From Slackia exigua ATCC 700122 (lineage in GTDB: Bacteria > Actinomycetota > Coriobacteriia > Coriobacteriales > Eggerthellaceae), in contig NZ_GG700630.1 in assembly GCF_000162875.1 (NCBI RefSeq), positions 760,015 to 824,014 on the forward strand: a stretch of DNA of 64,000 nucleotides. The letters are read 5' to 3'. The position numbers and the translations under genes are program-made. The first letter of the stretch is position 1, and the number at the start of each line of letters is the position of its first letter. Below are positions 19,255 to 27,820 of this stretch, one piece after another. The notes under the pieces are model-generated. The model was not told the DNA's origin, ran no database searches, and worked only from the letters and a program-made list of their open reading frames with translations.

Positions 19255-19935
19255 CTAAGCCTCCTGTGCGATATCGGTGCAGGCGAACGTGCCGTCCTTC
19301 GACAGCGAGCCGGTCAGGACGACGGACGTGCCCTCGCCGATCCCCTCGGGAATGCCGCCGTCGAACTTGACGGAGACTTCGGAGGTCTGATCGTCGGCAT
19401 CGAGCAGGGAGAAGCGGATATCGGATTCGCCCGCCTTCTTCAACGTGCCGGGTTTGACGACGCCGGCCACCTTGACGGGCTTGTCGAGGATGCTGTCCCG
19501 GTAGTAATCCAGACGCGAGACGGTCAGGGCTTCGGATGCGTTCTCGTATTTCGAGGGACATTTGGTGACGAGCTCGGTGCAGACGACCGTCGGGGTGCCG
19601 CCTTCGTCCGTAAGCTCGCCGGTGCAGATGGCCTGGACGCCGTTGCCGAACGTGGATGCGGCCGAGCCGTCGTAGGATACATGCACGGTCGCGCCGTCGT
19701 TCGCGTCGGCATCGTAGATATCGAAGGCGAGCACGCCGTTGTCGATGCTGTACGAGTTGTCGACGACGGAGCCGGTGACTTCCACGCGCGTGCCGACGAG
19801 CGATCCGTCCGCCGCTTCGGCGACAGAGACCGTCTTGGCCGCGGAGCTGCTCCCGATATAGGCGAGAATGACCGCGAGCACGGCGACGATGACCAGCGTC
19901 ACCACGATAAGACGTCGTTTGGCCTGGGTGTTCAT
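19255..19935 (-). CDS. ccmE: CcmE heme chaperone, Cys-type, with a second OB-like domain
   Basis: Membrane-anchored heme chaperone of 226 residues: helix at about 8-27, then an OB-fold domain (about 45-125) ending in CPSKY (Cys126-Tyr130). In classical CcmE the heme ligand is a histidine in HxxxY; here cysteine replaces it, as in the CcmH-less System I of archaea and Desulfovibrio. Unusually, a second OB-like segment follows (about 150-223) with the CcmE VVKPG motif but no ligand motif, ending right after the fold. Start 19935 is preceded by AAGGGGG. First gene of the ccm operon. Confidence 0.85.
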   Translation of the reverse strand: MNTQAKRRLIVVTLVIVAVLAVILAYIGSSSAAKTVSVAEAADGSLVGTRVEVTGSVVDNSYSIDNGVLAFDIYDADANDGATVHVSYDGSAASTFGNGVQAICTGELTDEGGTPTVVCTELVTKCPSKYENASEALTVSRLDYYRDSILDKPVKVAGVVKPGTLKKAGESDIRFSLLDADDQTSEVSVKFDGGIPEGIGEGTSVVLTGSLSKDGTFACTDIAQEA

Positions 19936-20149
19936 ATGCCCCCTTTTTCTCGTGCGCCCGGAAGAGAAATCCCCGGCGCCATCTGCGCGATACGGGAAGC
20001 CCTGCGCATCCTCGGCGCGTCGCGAACGATTCCGGCTCGCGACGGCTTCGACGATACCGGACGCCCCTGCCGCGTTCTCGATAGTATCAGGTGCCCCTCG
20101 CATTGGCACGCGGAGCCTTCTTCTTTTCTTCTTTCTTAGATTCTATTCA

Positions 20150-20178
20150 CAACAAAAGGAAAGCCCGCCGAAGCGGGC
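20150..20178 (-). terminator. Intrinsic terminator of the cytochrome gene
   Basis: On the minus strand GCCCGC-TTCG-GCGGGC is followed by TTTCCTTTTGTT. It lies 35 bases after the multiheme cytochrome stop and isolates that gene from the ccm operon downstream. Confidence 0.8.
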
Positions 20179-20212
20179 CTCCCTTGCGAACCGAAACGCT
20201 ATCGGAAAGCTC

Positions 20213-20947
20213 TTAGAGCTTGGTCTTCGCGGCGTAGTCGGACACGGACAGCCAACCATCCGGAATCGGCGCGTCGCTGTGGCACTGGCTGCACGCGTTG
20301 ACGGACTGGCTGTGCGCGTTGTGGCACTCGCTGCAGGCGACTTCGCCGTGCTGGGCGAGATGCGGGTTGCGCGTGTCGCTCAGGCCGGCGGTCAGCGCGA
20401 CGAGCTCGTCGCGCGTCATGGTGCCATGATCGCCGGAGCCGCTGTGGCACTTGGAGTTCGAGCAGAACTCGTTGCCGGAATCAAGGTTGCGCGCCTTGAC
20501 CAGATCGTCGGTCGAGCGCTCGGCCAGGATGGTGTCGCCCACCTTGTTCTGGCCCAGGACTTCGTAGTTGCCGGTGATCCAGTGCATGCCTTCGGTGACC
20601 TGCTCGCCGATCGTCGGAACGTGGCAGTCGAGGCAGTTGGCGAGCTTGTACTTGCCGTGCATGTACGCCATCATCGAGTTCTTCTCCTGATCGGAGGCGA
20701 GCTCGTTGCCGTACGCGTCGGTGGAGCCGTCGACGTAGGTTTCGACGTACGCATCCATCGGCGTATGGCAGATCGCGTTGCAGAACGTCGGCTGCTCGTG
20801 CCAGACCATGAAGCCGGCACCGGCCGCGACGAGAACCACGGCCACGACGCCGACGATGATGAATTTCTTCTTCTTCGGCATCTTCGCCTTCTTGGTACCC
20901 GTTTCCGTGCCCGCATCGGTCTGCTCGACCTTCTTCTCTTCGGCCAT
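20213..20947 (-). CDS. Membrane-anchored pentaheme cytochrome c, NapC/NrfH-like
   Basis: A 244-residue protein with a Lys-rich cytoplasmic N-terminus, one membrane helix (about 28-48) and an exported domain with five heme-attachment motifs. Three are CXXCH (Cys105, Cys205, Cys219); the first is CNAICH (CX3CH, Cys56) and the third CSNSKCH (CX4CH, Cys162). The design resembles NapC/NrfH quinol dehydrogenases, which carry four hemes and pass electrons from menaquinol to partner reductases; the extra fifth motif at the C-terminus is different. No catalytic partner (such as NrfA) is next to it. Start 20947 has AAAGGGGG upstream. The ccm operon follows downstream. Confidence 0.85.
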   Translation of the reverse strand: MAEEKKVEQTDAGTETGTKKAKMPKKKKFIIVGVVAVVLVAAGAGFMVWHEQPTFCNAICHTPMDAYVETYVDGSTDAYGNELASDQEKNSMMAYMHGKYKLANCLDCHVPTIGEQVTEGMHWITGNYEVLGQNKVGDTILAERSTDDLVKARNLDSGNEFCSNSKCHSGSGDHGTMTRDELVALTAGLSDTRNPHLAQHGEVACSECHNAHSQSVNACSQCHSDAPIPDGWLSVSDYAAKTKL

Positions 20948-21056
20948 CGGATACCCCCTTTCTATGAAGCTTTTTCTCCCCTTGCGCTCCAGCCCCTGCG
21001 GTTCAGAGGGGGACATGTCGGGCATGCCATGCGAACCGCGGCGATGGATCGTGGTC

Positions 21057-21085
21057 ATTGTAGCATTGCGCGGAACGAATGCCAT
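21057..21085 (-). promoter_or_regulatory. Probable promoter of the pentaheme cytochrome
   Basis: Minus-strand -35-like ATGGCA (21080-21085) and -10 TACAAT (21057-21062) with a 17-base spacer, about 110 bases before the start codon. The rest of the 580-base gap up to the tRNA shows no gene; a weak AAACCT-GAT-AGGTTT hairpin lies near 21138. Confidence 0.45.
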
Positions 21086-21479
21086 ACGGTATTTCCCCAT
21101 CGCGGAAAAACATGCCCGATACCCGTGCAAACACCCCCGCAAACCTGATAGGTTTCTTTAAAACCACCAGATGGAACACGTACGGCACGACCAAGCGACC
21201 TTGCGAGGAAGCCGAAGCGAACTCATAGGCTTTTCGTGAGAGGATTCCGTGCCGCCGATGCTCGGATCCCTTGCGGCATCTTCGGAATGCCGGTGCGGAA
21301 ACGGTCGTGCGCGCATTGTTTTCAGAGCTTGGCGCGCGTGTCCCGAACGGGGCAGGCGCGTCCGATGCGGCATGCCGGCGTTGCATGGCGTCGCGGACGG
21401 ACCCGTGCGCCCGTCGACGCGAACCGTCGCTCCGCAGCCTTGCGGGGTTATGGATTTACGGTTGCGCGCAACGTATCCG

Positions 21480-21508
21480 TTGACAACGACGCAGCCGAGC
21501 GCAAGAAT
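21480..21508 (+). promoter_or_regulatory. Promoter of tRNA-Ala
   Basis: Perfect TTGACA at 21480-21485, 17-base spacer, then AAGAAT (21503-21508) as -10, ending 18 bases before the tRNA. Confidence 0.6.
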
Positions 21509-21526
21509 ACTGTCTTGCCGATTTCT

Positions 21527-21602
21527 GGGGATGTAGCTCAGCTGGGAGAGCATCACGTTCGCAACGTGGGGGTCGTGGGTTCGAATCCCATCATCTCCAC
21601 CA
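21527..21602 (+). tRNA. tRNA-Ala (CGC anticodon)
   Basis: A 76-base cloverleaf including an encoded CCA end. Acceptor GGGGATG pairs with CATCTCC (one G-U), D stem GCTC/GAGC, anticodon stem TCACG/CGTGG with loop TTCGCAA giving anticodon CGC at 21560-21562 (reads GCG, alanine), T-loop TTCGAAT. A strong terminator follows. Confidence 0.95.
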
Positions 21603-21611
21603 GAAATGCTC

Positions 21612-21645
21612 AAGGCCCCGGAACGATCGTCCCGGGGCCTTTTTC
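21612..21645 (+). terminator. Intrinsic terminator after tRNA-Ala
   Basis: GGCCCCGG and CCCGGGGCC arms with a 9-base loop followed by TTTTTC, ten bases after the tRNA. Confidence 0.9.
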
Positions 21646-21789
21646 GTATGCGATATGTCGAGAATGGGGTGCGCCGCGCACGACCGCCTCTCGCCATGCG
21701 CAATCGGGGTATGCTGCATACAGCTCTTCGATCTATAAGGGGGATGCAGACCGCGTTCGCATCGCAGCCTGCAAGAAGGAAGGCTTCCC

Positions 21790-22251
21790 ATGGCTTCTCG
21801 TCGCACGCTTGTCGGCATATCCGCCGTCGTCTGGCTCGCCGCAGGGCTCATGGTCCTGCGCTTCGGCGTCCAGGAATACCCGTCGCACCTCTCGGCGCTG
21901 CTCGTTGCGCTCACGCTTATCGTGTTCGTGCCCTTCGGCATGATGTTCCAGAAGATGACCGTGAAGAACCGTCGCCGCATCGTGCGCATGGGAACCGACG
22001 ACAACAACCCGCTGTCCTTCTTCACGCCGAAGACCTACGCGATCATAGCGTTCATGATGGCTTTGGGAGCGTCCCTGCGCGCCTGCGACGCCGTTCCCCG
22101 CTTCTTCATCGCATTCTTCTACGTAGGGCTTGGCAGCGCGCTCTTCCTCGCCGGCCTGCGCTATGCGGAGAATTTCATCCGGTACGGGCGCTACGAGTCG
22201 GCCGATGCGCACGAACCCGCCGACGAAAAGACCGTGGGGGCCGCCGTCTAA
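21790..22251 (+). CDS. Hypothetical four-helix membrane protein
   Basis: A 153-residue protein I do not recognise. It has about four hydrophobic segments (roughly 8-26, 36-54, 82-98, 104-122) separated by a basic loop (KMTVKNRRRIVRMG) and a charged tail. The ribosome site AAGGAAGG precedes the ATG. Codon use is like its neighbours. It is followed by another small membrane protein gene 126 bases on; no link to the tRNA is evident. Confidence 0.7.
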   Translation: MASRRTLVGISAVVWLAAGLMVLRFGVQEYPSHLSALLVALTLIVFVPFGMMFQKMTVKNRRRIVRMGTDDNNPLSFFTPKTYAIIAFMMALGASLRACDAVPRFFIAFFYVGLGSALFLAGLRYAENFIRYGRYESADAHEPADEKTVGAAV

Positions 22252-22376
22252 ACCATGCTCCATCAAGCCGCTTGACGGGAATTTCGTTGGCGTGCGCCGC
22301 ATGGTTTCGGTATCATCGTCGCGTTCCTGAAGGAAGGGCGCGAAGGGCCGCGTCCTCGTGCAAGAAAGGCATCGGC

Positions 22377-22670
22377 ATGGCAAACCCTGACGAAGAGCGC
22401 GAGATCGCTCAGCTTCCCCTCAAATACCAACCCCTGAGCATGTGGGCGTACCTCGGCTACACGCTTCTTTTCCAATGCGTGCCCTTGGTCGGCATCATCA
22501 TGGCGTTCGTCTTCGCATTCAACGACTCGAACATCGCGCGCCGCAACTTCGCGCGTTCCTTCGTGCTCGTCTTCGCCATCGAGGTCGTGCTCGGGATAAT
22601 CCTCGGCCTGACCGGCATGGCCGCGCTCCTTGCCGCAGGCTCGATGAGCACCGGAACGATGCAGGCCTAG
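22377..22670 (+). CDS. Small two-helix membrane protein
   Basis: A 97-residue protein with a short acidic N-terminus, membrane helices at about 22-46 and 62-86 and a short tail. The segment between helices (FNDSNIARRNFARSF) recalls small DUF4870/YccF-like membrane proteins, but I cannot assign a family. Start ATG 22377 is preceded by AAAGG; the same frame is open far upstream but without family-like sequence. Followed by a strong hairpin. Confidence 0.65.
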   Translation: MANPDEEREIAQLPLKYQPLSMWAYLGYTLLFQCVPLVGIIMAFVFAFNDSNIARRNFARSFVLVFAIEVVLGIILGLTGMAALLAAGSMSTGTMQA

Positions 22671-22700
22671 GGCATGCCCGTCCGGCATCCGCAAGAATGC

Positions 22701-22746
22701 GAGCCGCCTTCCGTCCCCTCCGATGAGGGTGGAAGGCGGCTCGTTT
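22701..22746 (+). terminator. Terminator hairpin
   Basis: Arms GAGCCGCCTTCC (22701-22712) and GGAAGGCGGCTC (22731-22742) form a 12-bp stem followed by a weak T stretch. It lies between the plus-strand small membrane gene and the converging veg gene and may serve both. Confidence 0.7.
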
Positions 22747-22823
22747 GATTTCAGGACCGCATCTTGAACGTGCGTGATCGCCTCGAACGGCGGACGCGTA
22801 CGGGTCGGCGTCGTTCGCGAACG

Positions 22824-23159
22824 CTACTCGTCGTCTTCGTCGTCGGCGGCGTCGGACGCATCCTCGAGCGACGCATCTTCGCGCCCGAGGGTGAAGATCG
22901 GCATGCCCGTCTCGGTGTCGAACAGCTCGACCATGCCGGTCAGAACGTCAACGTACTGGTACGACTGGCGTGCGGTGCGGCCGCGCCTGCGATCGACCTC
23001 GAGAACGAAGAGCGAGGGATGCGCCTGAATGAGCAGGCCTTCGCTTTCGACGATCTTCGAGCGTCCCATATTCGCGCGTACCTTCACGCGCGTTTCAGTG
23101 CGGGAAACGAGTTCGCCGCGAATGTCATCGATGACATGAACCTGCTTTTCAAGCTCCAT
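22824..23159 (-). CDS. veg: Veg family protein
   Basis: A small soluble protein (111 residues) of the Veg family, in Bacillus an abundant vegetative protein that affects biofilm matrix genes. Family signatures are KVRANMGRSKIVESEG, HPSLFVLEVD and QSYQYVDVLTGMVEL; the last 25 residues are an acidic tail. ATG at 23159 has AAGGAA about 9 bases upstream; a TTG 18 bases earlier is less likely. It lies downstream of rsmA (ksgA), the same neighbourhood as in Bacillus, and has its own promoter. Confidence 0.9.
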   Translation of the reverse strand: MELEKQVHVIDDIRGELVSRTETRVKVRANMGRSKIVESEGLLIQAHPSLFVLEVDRRRGRTARQSYQYVDVLTGMVELFDTETGMPIFTLGREDASLEDASDAADDEDDE

Positions 23160-23201
23160 ATAGACGGTTTCCTTCAAGCGAATAGGGCAATGTGAAGTGA
23201 A

Positions 23202-23230
23202 ATTTTACTACGCTCAGCAGGCGTTGTCCG
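23202..23230 (-). promoter_or_regulatory. veg promoter
   Basis: Minus-strand CGGACA (23225-23230) and TAAAAT (23202-23207) separated by 17 bases, about 45 bases before the veg start codon, in a locally AT-rich stretch. Confidence 0.55.
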
Positions 23231-23259
23231 CGTTTCACAAGGTTAAACCACATATGGCC

Positions 23260-24138
23260 TTATTCCCAGCCGCCGCAGGACGCGCATGCGCGTCCCAAGG
23301 CGATGAACTCGTCCAACGACAGCGTCTCCCCCCGCCTGCGCGCGTCTATGCCCGCCGTTTCAAGCGCATGCACGATATCCGCCGCCTCGAGATGCCGCGA
23401 TCCCGGACGCGAGAAATAGGCCTTCATAGAATTCGCGATCGTCTTGCGCCGCGCGGCGAACGCCGCATCCGCCGCGACGGATGCGAGCGCGACATCGTCA
23501 GGCGCATGGTCCTGCACTCTATCGAGCCTGATGACGGCGGATGATACGTGCGGCGCCGGCATGAAGTTCGAGGGTGCGACCTCGAAACGCCCGGTCGCCT
23601 GCGCACGCAGGGCGAGCTTCACCGAATACGCGGCGTAATCCTTCGTGCCGAGAGACGCCGCCATGCGGTCGGCCACTTCGCTCTGCACCATGACCGTCAT
23701 GCTGCGCATCGACGGGAATCGATCGAAGAAATCGAGCACGAGCGTGGCCGCGACGGCATACGGAAGATTGGCCACGAGCTTCGTGGGCGCGAAGCCGCCC
23801 AGATCATCGCTGCCGACCTGCAACGCATCGCCCATATGGAGCGTGAAGTTATCGAAGTTCCAACAGCTTTCCTCGAGCACAGGGGCAAGATCCCGATCGC
23901 GCTCTATCGCATGCACCGCCCGCGCGCGTGCGCACAGCGCGACCGTCAGCGTGCCGATGCCCGGCCCGACCTCGAGCACGTCATCTCCCGCATCCACCTG
24001 CGCAAGCTCGCAGATCTTCCCGACGATCGCATCGTGTATGAGGAAGTTCTGCCCGAGAGCCTTCTTGGCCGCCAAGCCATGGCGCGCGAGCGCGGCGCGC
24101 GTGGCGGAAGGAGTCGCAAGCGGGGAGAACCTGGTCAT
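23260..24138 (-). CDS. rsmA: 16S rRNA dimethyladenosine transferase
   Basis: RsmA/KsgA (292 residues) dimethylates two adjacent adenines near the 3' end of 16S rRNA. S-adenosylmethionine motif VLEVGPGIGTLT, acidic AIERD, and the catalytic NLPY motif (VANLPYAVA) are present, preceded by the family KKALGQNFLIHD N-terminus. The start at 24138 overlaps the flavin reductase stop by 4 bases. A long in-frame extension upstream is not family-like. Confidence 0.96.
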   Translation of the reverse strand: MTRFSPLATPSATRAALARHGLAAKKALGQNFLIHDAIVGKICELAQVDAGDDVLEVGPGIGTLTVALCARARAVHAIERDRDLAPVLEESCWNFDNFTLHMGDALQVGSDDLGGFAPTKLVANLPYAVAATLVLDFFDRFPSMRSMTVMVQSEVADRMAASLGTKDYAAYSVKLALRAQATGRFEVAPSNFMPAPHVSSAVIRLDRVQDHAPDDVALASVAADAAFAARRKTIANSMKAYFSRPGSRHLEAADIVHALETAGIDARRRGETLSLDEFIALGRACASCGGWE

Positions 24139-24752
24139 GAGACGATACCTTTCATACGGGACGAACGATCGCGTGCGCAAGGCGCGACAACGGCCGCATC
24201 TCCTGCGCAGGGATCCATGTCGGGAATGCCTGCATCGGCCTGCCCCCAGCCGACGGCGTCGATGACGTCGACGAGCCTGAATCCTGCCGATCCGAATGCC
24301 GAGCGCACGATGGTCGCGAGCGGATCGAAGCCATGGGGATCGCCGCCGCTTCCGATGACGTGCAGCCGCACCGGCCGCTTCACTTCGGCAGGGTCTGCGC
24401 TGCCCGCAGGGCCGATACGGCGCTCCCATAGCGGCTGGAACCGATCGAGCACGGCCTTGAACTGGGCTGTCGGACCGGAGAAGAACACCGGGGCGATCAC
24501 CTCGACCGCATCGCAGGATGCAAGCTCCTCGAACAGGCCGTCCATGGCATCGCGCCGGAAGCAGCGGAACGGCCCTCGGCACCGCTCGCAGGCGATGCAC
24601 CCTTCGACCGGATGGTCTGCGACATTCCACATGCGAACGTCCGATCCGACGCTCTTCGCCTCAGGGACGACCGCTTCGCGCGCATACCGTGCGCTCACGC
24701 CGTGCGCCCGCGCCGAACCGACTATGACGAGGACGCGCTTCCGCTCATGCAT
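24135..24752 (-). CDS. NADPH-dependent FMN reductase/flavodoxin-fold protein
   Basis: Flavodoxin-fold protein of 205 residues (family of iron-sulfur flavoproteins and NAD(P)H quinone/FMN reductases). The N-terminal VIVGSARAHGVSARYA phosphate loop binds FMN; the CIACERCRGPFRC cluster (about residues 52-64) recalls the cysteines of iron-sulfur flavoproteins but with different spacing; VIAPVFFSGPTAQFKAVLDRF is the dimer/flavin loop. It overlaps tatD by 8 bases and rsmA by 4. Substrate unknown. Confidence 0.82.
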   Translation of the reverse strand: MHERKRVLVIVGSARAHGVSARYAREAVVPEAKSVGSDVRMWNVADHPVEGCIACERCRGPFRCFRRDAMDGLFEELASCDAVEVIAPVFFSGPTAQFKAVLDRFQPLWERRIGPAGSADPAEVKRPVRLHVIGSGGDPHGFDPLATIVRSAFGSAGFRLVDVIDAVGWGQADAGIPDMDPCAGDAAVVAPCARDRSSRMKGIVS

Positions 24753-26085
24753 GGTTCGCCCCCTGCGACAGCTGCCAGGAGGTCGGGCCGCGATCCTCGA
24801 AGCCGAGCGTCGTCTCATGCACCTCGGACAGGAAGCGCGCGCGGGACGCGCCGGAATCCGCGCCCACGACCGCGGCGGCCCGATGCGCCGTGAACACGAT
24901 ATGGTCGGGGCCGTTCTCCTGGCCGCGGAACGGCACCGGGGTCATGTAGGGAGCGTCGGTCTCGAACAGCAGGCGTCCGCGGGGCACGATCGCGCATGAC
25001 GCACGGATCGCATCGGCGTTCTTGAACGTGAGCGCGCCGCCGAACGCGGCGAACGCGCCGCGTTCGATCCATGGTCCCAATTCGTCCGGACCGACGCTGC
25101 AGCAATGGATGAGCACGCCTGCCGCAGGCCATCCCGTCGACTCGAGGATATCGAACGCGTCTTCGTGGGCGCTGCGCTCGTGCCGGCCCGTCTGAGCCGC
25201 ATCGCGCAGATGGAGCATGAGCGGCAGGCCCGTGATGCGGGCGATTTCCACCTGACGGCGGAACACCTCGCGCTGCATGTCGCGCGGCGACAGGTCGTAA
25301 TAATAGTCGAGGCCTGCTTCCCCGAGCACCGAGGTCTCGGGGCGCGCAAGCAGGCGGAGGAGCTCCGCCTCAAGGGAAGCCGACCACGCATGCGCGTTAT
25401 GCGGATGCACGCCGCAGGCCACGCGCACGCGAGGAACGGCCACGTCGCAGGGGCAGCGTTGGGACGCGGCCTCGTCGGCCGAAAGGTCGTCGCTGCCGGG
25501 AATCGTCTCGACGCCAAGCGCCTGCGGGTCGGATGCCGCCTCTTGCCTCGCGCGCTCGATGGAGCGTCGCGTGGCGGCGAATACATCCGGCAGGCGCCTG
25601 AGCGCTTCCGAGCGCCACAGTGGAAGACTCTCGTAGGTGCGGCGGGCGTCCTCGGACGGATCGCACACCGTGCAGATGAAATCCACCCGCCCGACCGCGC
25701 AGCGCGCCAGCGCGAGCGCCGGGTCGGACAGCATATCGAGATGCGTATGGGAATCGGCGACGGGGCCTTCGAGCGCAGGCCGCGCCACGACGCGATGCCC
25801 CCGGCGGCGCTTCTTGCGGAACAGCGCGTCGCCATAAGCCAGATGCCCGGCCTCGCCTTCGGGATCGATGGGATCGGCATGCGCCGGCGGCGCGCCGGCG
25901 GGCGCGTCCGGACCGCACGACGCCGATGCGCTGGCCGAGGAGCGCGCATCGCACGGTTCCGGCGCGCTGGAAGGTAGGTTCGAACCGCGCGACGCCGATG
26001 CGCTGCCGACCGGATTCGAGCCGCATATCCCCGCCGCGCCGTCGGGCGCGTCCGGGCACGCGTTCTGCACAGGTTCGTTCGCCAT
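24745..26085 (-). CDS. TatD-family metal-dependent hydrolase with low-complexity extension
   Basis: TatD-type nuclease/deoxyribonuclease, 446 residues against about 260 in usual members. Metal ligands are seen in DSHTHLD (about residue 112), GEAGLDYYY, HLRDA, IHCCS and ETDAPY. The first 100 residues are Ala/Ser/Pro-rich with short repeats (SASASRGS, SASASASCG) and no family match, and about 60 extra residues interrupt the first metal motif and the GVHPHNA motif. It lies 3 bases after metG, a common pairing. The extension probably grew by repeat expansion. Confidence 0.87.
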   Translation of the reverse strand: MANEPVQNACPDAPDGAAGICGSNPVGSASASRGSNLPSSAPEPCDARSSASASASCGPDAPAGAPPAHADPIDPEGEAGHLAYGDALFRKKRRRGHRVVARPALEGPVADSHTHLDMLSDPALALARCAVGRVDFICTVCDPSEDARRTYESLPLWRSEALRRLPDVFAATRRSIERARQEAASDPQALGVETIPGSDDLSADEAASQRCPCDVAVPRVRVACGVHPHNAHAWSASLEAELLRLLARPETSVLGEAGLDYYYDLSPRDMQREVFRRQVEIARITGLPLMLHLRDAAQTGRHERSAHEDAFDILESTGWPAAGVLIHCCSVGPDELGPWIERGAFAAFGGALTFKNADAIRASCAIVPRGRLLFETDAPYMTPVPFRGQENGPDHIVFTAHRAAAVVGADSGASRARFLSEVHETTLGFEDRGPTSWQLSQGANHA

Positions 26086-26088
26086 GAG

Positions 26089-27669
26089 CTAGAGCTGGAT
26101 GTCTTCGACTTTGAGACGCGGGAAGAGCGGATCGCCCTTCTCGACCTCGTTGCCGGCAGGCAGCTGGCCCCAGGCGGTCGCGGCCTCGATGTCGTCGACG
26201 GCGGCGATGTCGCCCAGCCCCAAGCGACGGAACACCTCGGCGGACGTGCGCGGCATGAACGGCGCGAAGTAGAGCGCCAGGATACGGCAGGCCTCAAGCG
26301 CGTTGTACAGCACGAATGCCAGCTCGCCTGCCGTTTCTTCGGACTTCGCCAGATTCCACGGCGCGCTCTGTTCGACATAGAGGTTCACGCGGCTCGCCAA
26401 TTCCTGAACGGCCGCGCACGCATCGGTGAAGTTCACGTCGGCCATGCAGGAATCGAACGTCTCGTACAGTCCGTCCGCGATATCGCGCAGCGGGTTTTCC
26501 ACATGGGTGAATCCCGAGGGAACCTGCGGCACCGTGCCGTCGAAGTACTTCCCCACCATGTTGAAGACGCGGCTGCAGAGATTGCCCCAGGTATTCGCCA
26601 AATCGGCGTTGTAGACCTGGGTCATGCGCTCGACAGAGACGTTGCCGTCGGCGCCGAAGCGCACGTCGGAGAGGAAATAGTAGCGATAGGCGTCGGATCC
26701 GTACACGGACACGAGATCGGCGGGCCTGATGCCGTTGCCCTTGGATTTGCTCATCTTCTCGCCGCCCACCATGAGGAAGCCGTGGCCGAAGACCGTATGC
26801 GTGACAGGCAGGCCGGCGGCCATGAGCATCGCAGGCCAGATGACGCAATGGAAGCGCGTGATGTCTTTGCCGACGAAGTGATACTGCATGGGCCAGCGCG
26901 CATCGAATTCGCCGGGGCGGTCGGGGTCGGCGTAGCCGATGCCGGTCAGGTATGCAAGCAGGGCATCCGCCCAGACGTAGCAGACATGGCCCTCGTCGAA
27001 AGTCAGCGGAATGCCCCAGTCGAAGGTGGAACGCGAGATGGACAGATCCTGCAGGCCGCCCTTGACGAACGCGACGACTTCGTTGCGACGCGTCTCGGGG
27101 CGGATGAAATCGGGATGGGCCTCGTAGAACTCGAGGAGGCGGTCCTGGAATTCCGAAAGCTTGAAGAACCAGTTCTCCTCGCCCGACGACATGCGACGCA
27201 CCGGACGCTTGCAATCCGGGCAGATGAACGCGCCCGCATCGTCGGTCTCCAGGTCGCTTTCGGCATAGTAGGTTTCTTCATGGACGCAGTACCAGCCCTC
27301 GTAGGCGCCCTTGTAGAGGTAGCCTTTCTCGTAGAGGTCGTTCCAGAACGTCTGCACGGTGCGCGTCTGGCGATCGGAGCTCGTGCGCACGAAGTCGGTG
27401 AAGGCGATATCGAGCATCTTCCAGGCGTCCATGAAGGCGGGCACCATGGAATCGCACCATTCCTGCGGGGTCATGCCGTGCTTCTCGGCGGTTTCGGCGA
27501 CCTTCTGGCCGTGCTCGTCAAGACCGGTGACGAACGCGACGTCATGGCCGTTCATGCGCTGGTAGCGGGCAACCGCGTCCGCGGCGACGGTCGTGTAGGC
27601 CGTGCCCAGATGAGGCGCAGCGTTCACGTAGTAGATCGGCGTGGTGAAGGAATAGGTGGGCTTGGACAT
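26089..27669 (-). CDS. metG: Methionyl-tRNA synthetase
   Basis: Class I synthetase of 526 residues. The HIGH-like AAPHLGTAYTTVAADA motif is N-terminal, zinc-knuckle CPDCKRPV follows near residue 140, and GEKMSKSKGNG is the KMSKS loop near 300; the anticodon-binding helical domain is C-terminal. There is no C-terminal tRNA-binding EMAP-like domain, so it is the short type. ATG 27669 fits the family start; a GTG 18 bases earlier is unlikely. tatD, the flavin reductase and rsmA follow closely. Confidence 0.96.
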   Translation of the reverse strand: MSKPTYSFTTPIYYVNAAPHLGTAYTTVAADAVARYQRMNGHDVAFVTGLDEHGQKVAETAEKHGMTPQEWCDSMVPAFMDAWKMLDIAFTDFVRTSSDRQTRTVQTFWNDLYEKGYLYKGAYEGWYCVHEETYYAESDLETDDAGAFICPDCKRPVRRMSSGEENWFFKLSEFQDRLLEFYEAHPDFIRPETRRNEVVAFVKGGLQDLSISRSTFDWGIPLTFDEGHVCYVWADALLAYLTGIGYADPDRPGEFDARWPMQYHFVGKDITRFHCVIWPAMLMAAGLPVTHTVFGHGFLMVGGEKMSKSKGNGIRPADLVSVYGSDAYRYYFLSDVRFGADGNVSVERMTQVYNADLANTWGNLCSRVFNMVGKYFDGTVPQVPSGFTHVENPLRDIADGLYETFDSCMADVNFTDACAAVQELASRVNLYVEQSAPWNLAKSEETAGELAFVLYNALEACRILALYFAPFMPRTSAEVFRRLGLGDIAAVDDIEAATAWGQLPAGNEVEKGDPLFPRLKVEDIQL

Positions 27670-27820
27670 AGAGACGCCTCTTTCCACCGGAGCGACTGAT
27701 GGCGCCCCTCCGGTATCGTGCGCGTCGCGGCTGATGGCACCGCCTGCGCGATCGAATGAAACCTAGGTATTGTACCGCAGGCGATGCGCCCATCGGACCC
27801 GTCCACGTGAAGGGCGGACT

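Noticed and set aside
21158-21703. A minus-strand ORF containing GIRTHDPHVANVMLSQLSY
   Set aside because: This peptide is the well-known false translation of the antisense of a tRNA gene; it overlaps tRNA-Ala.
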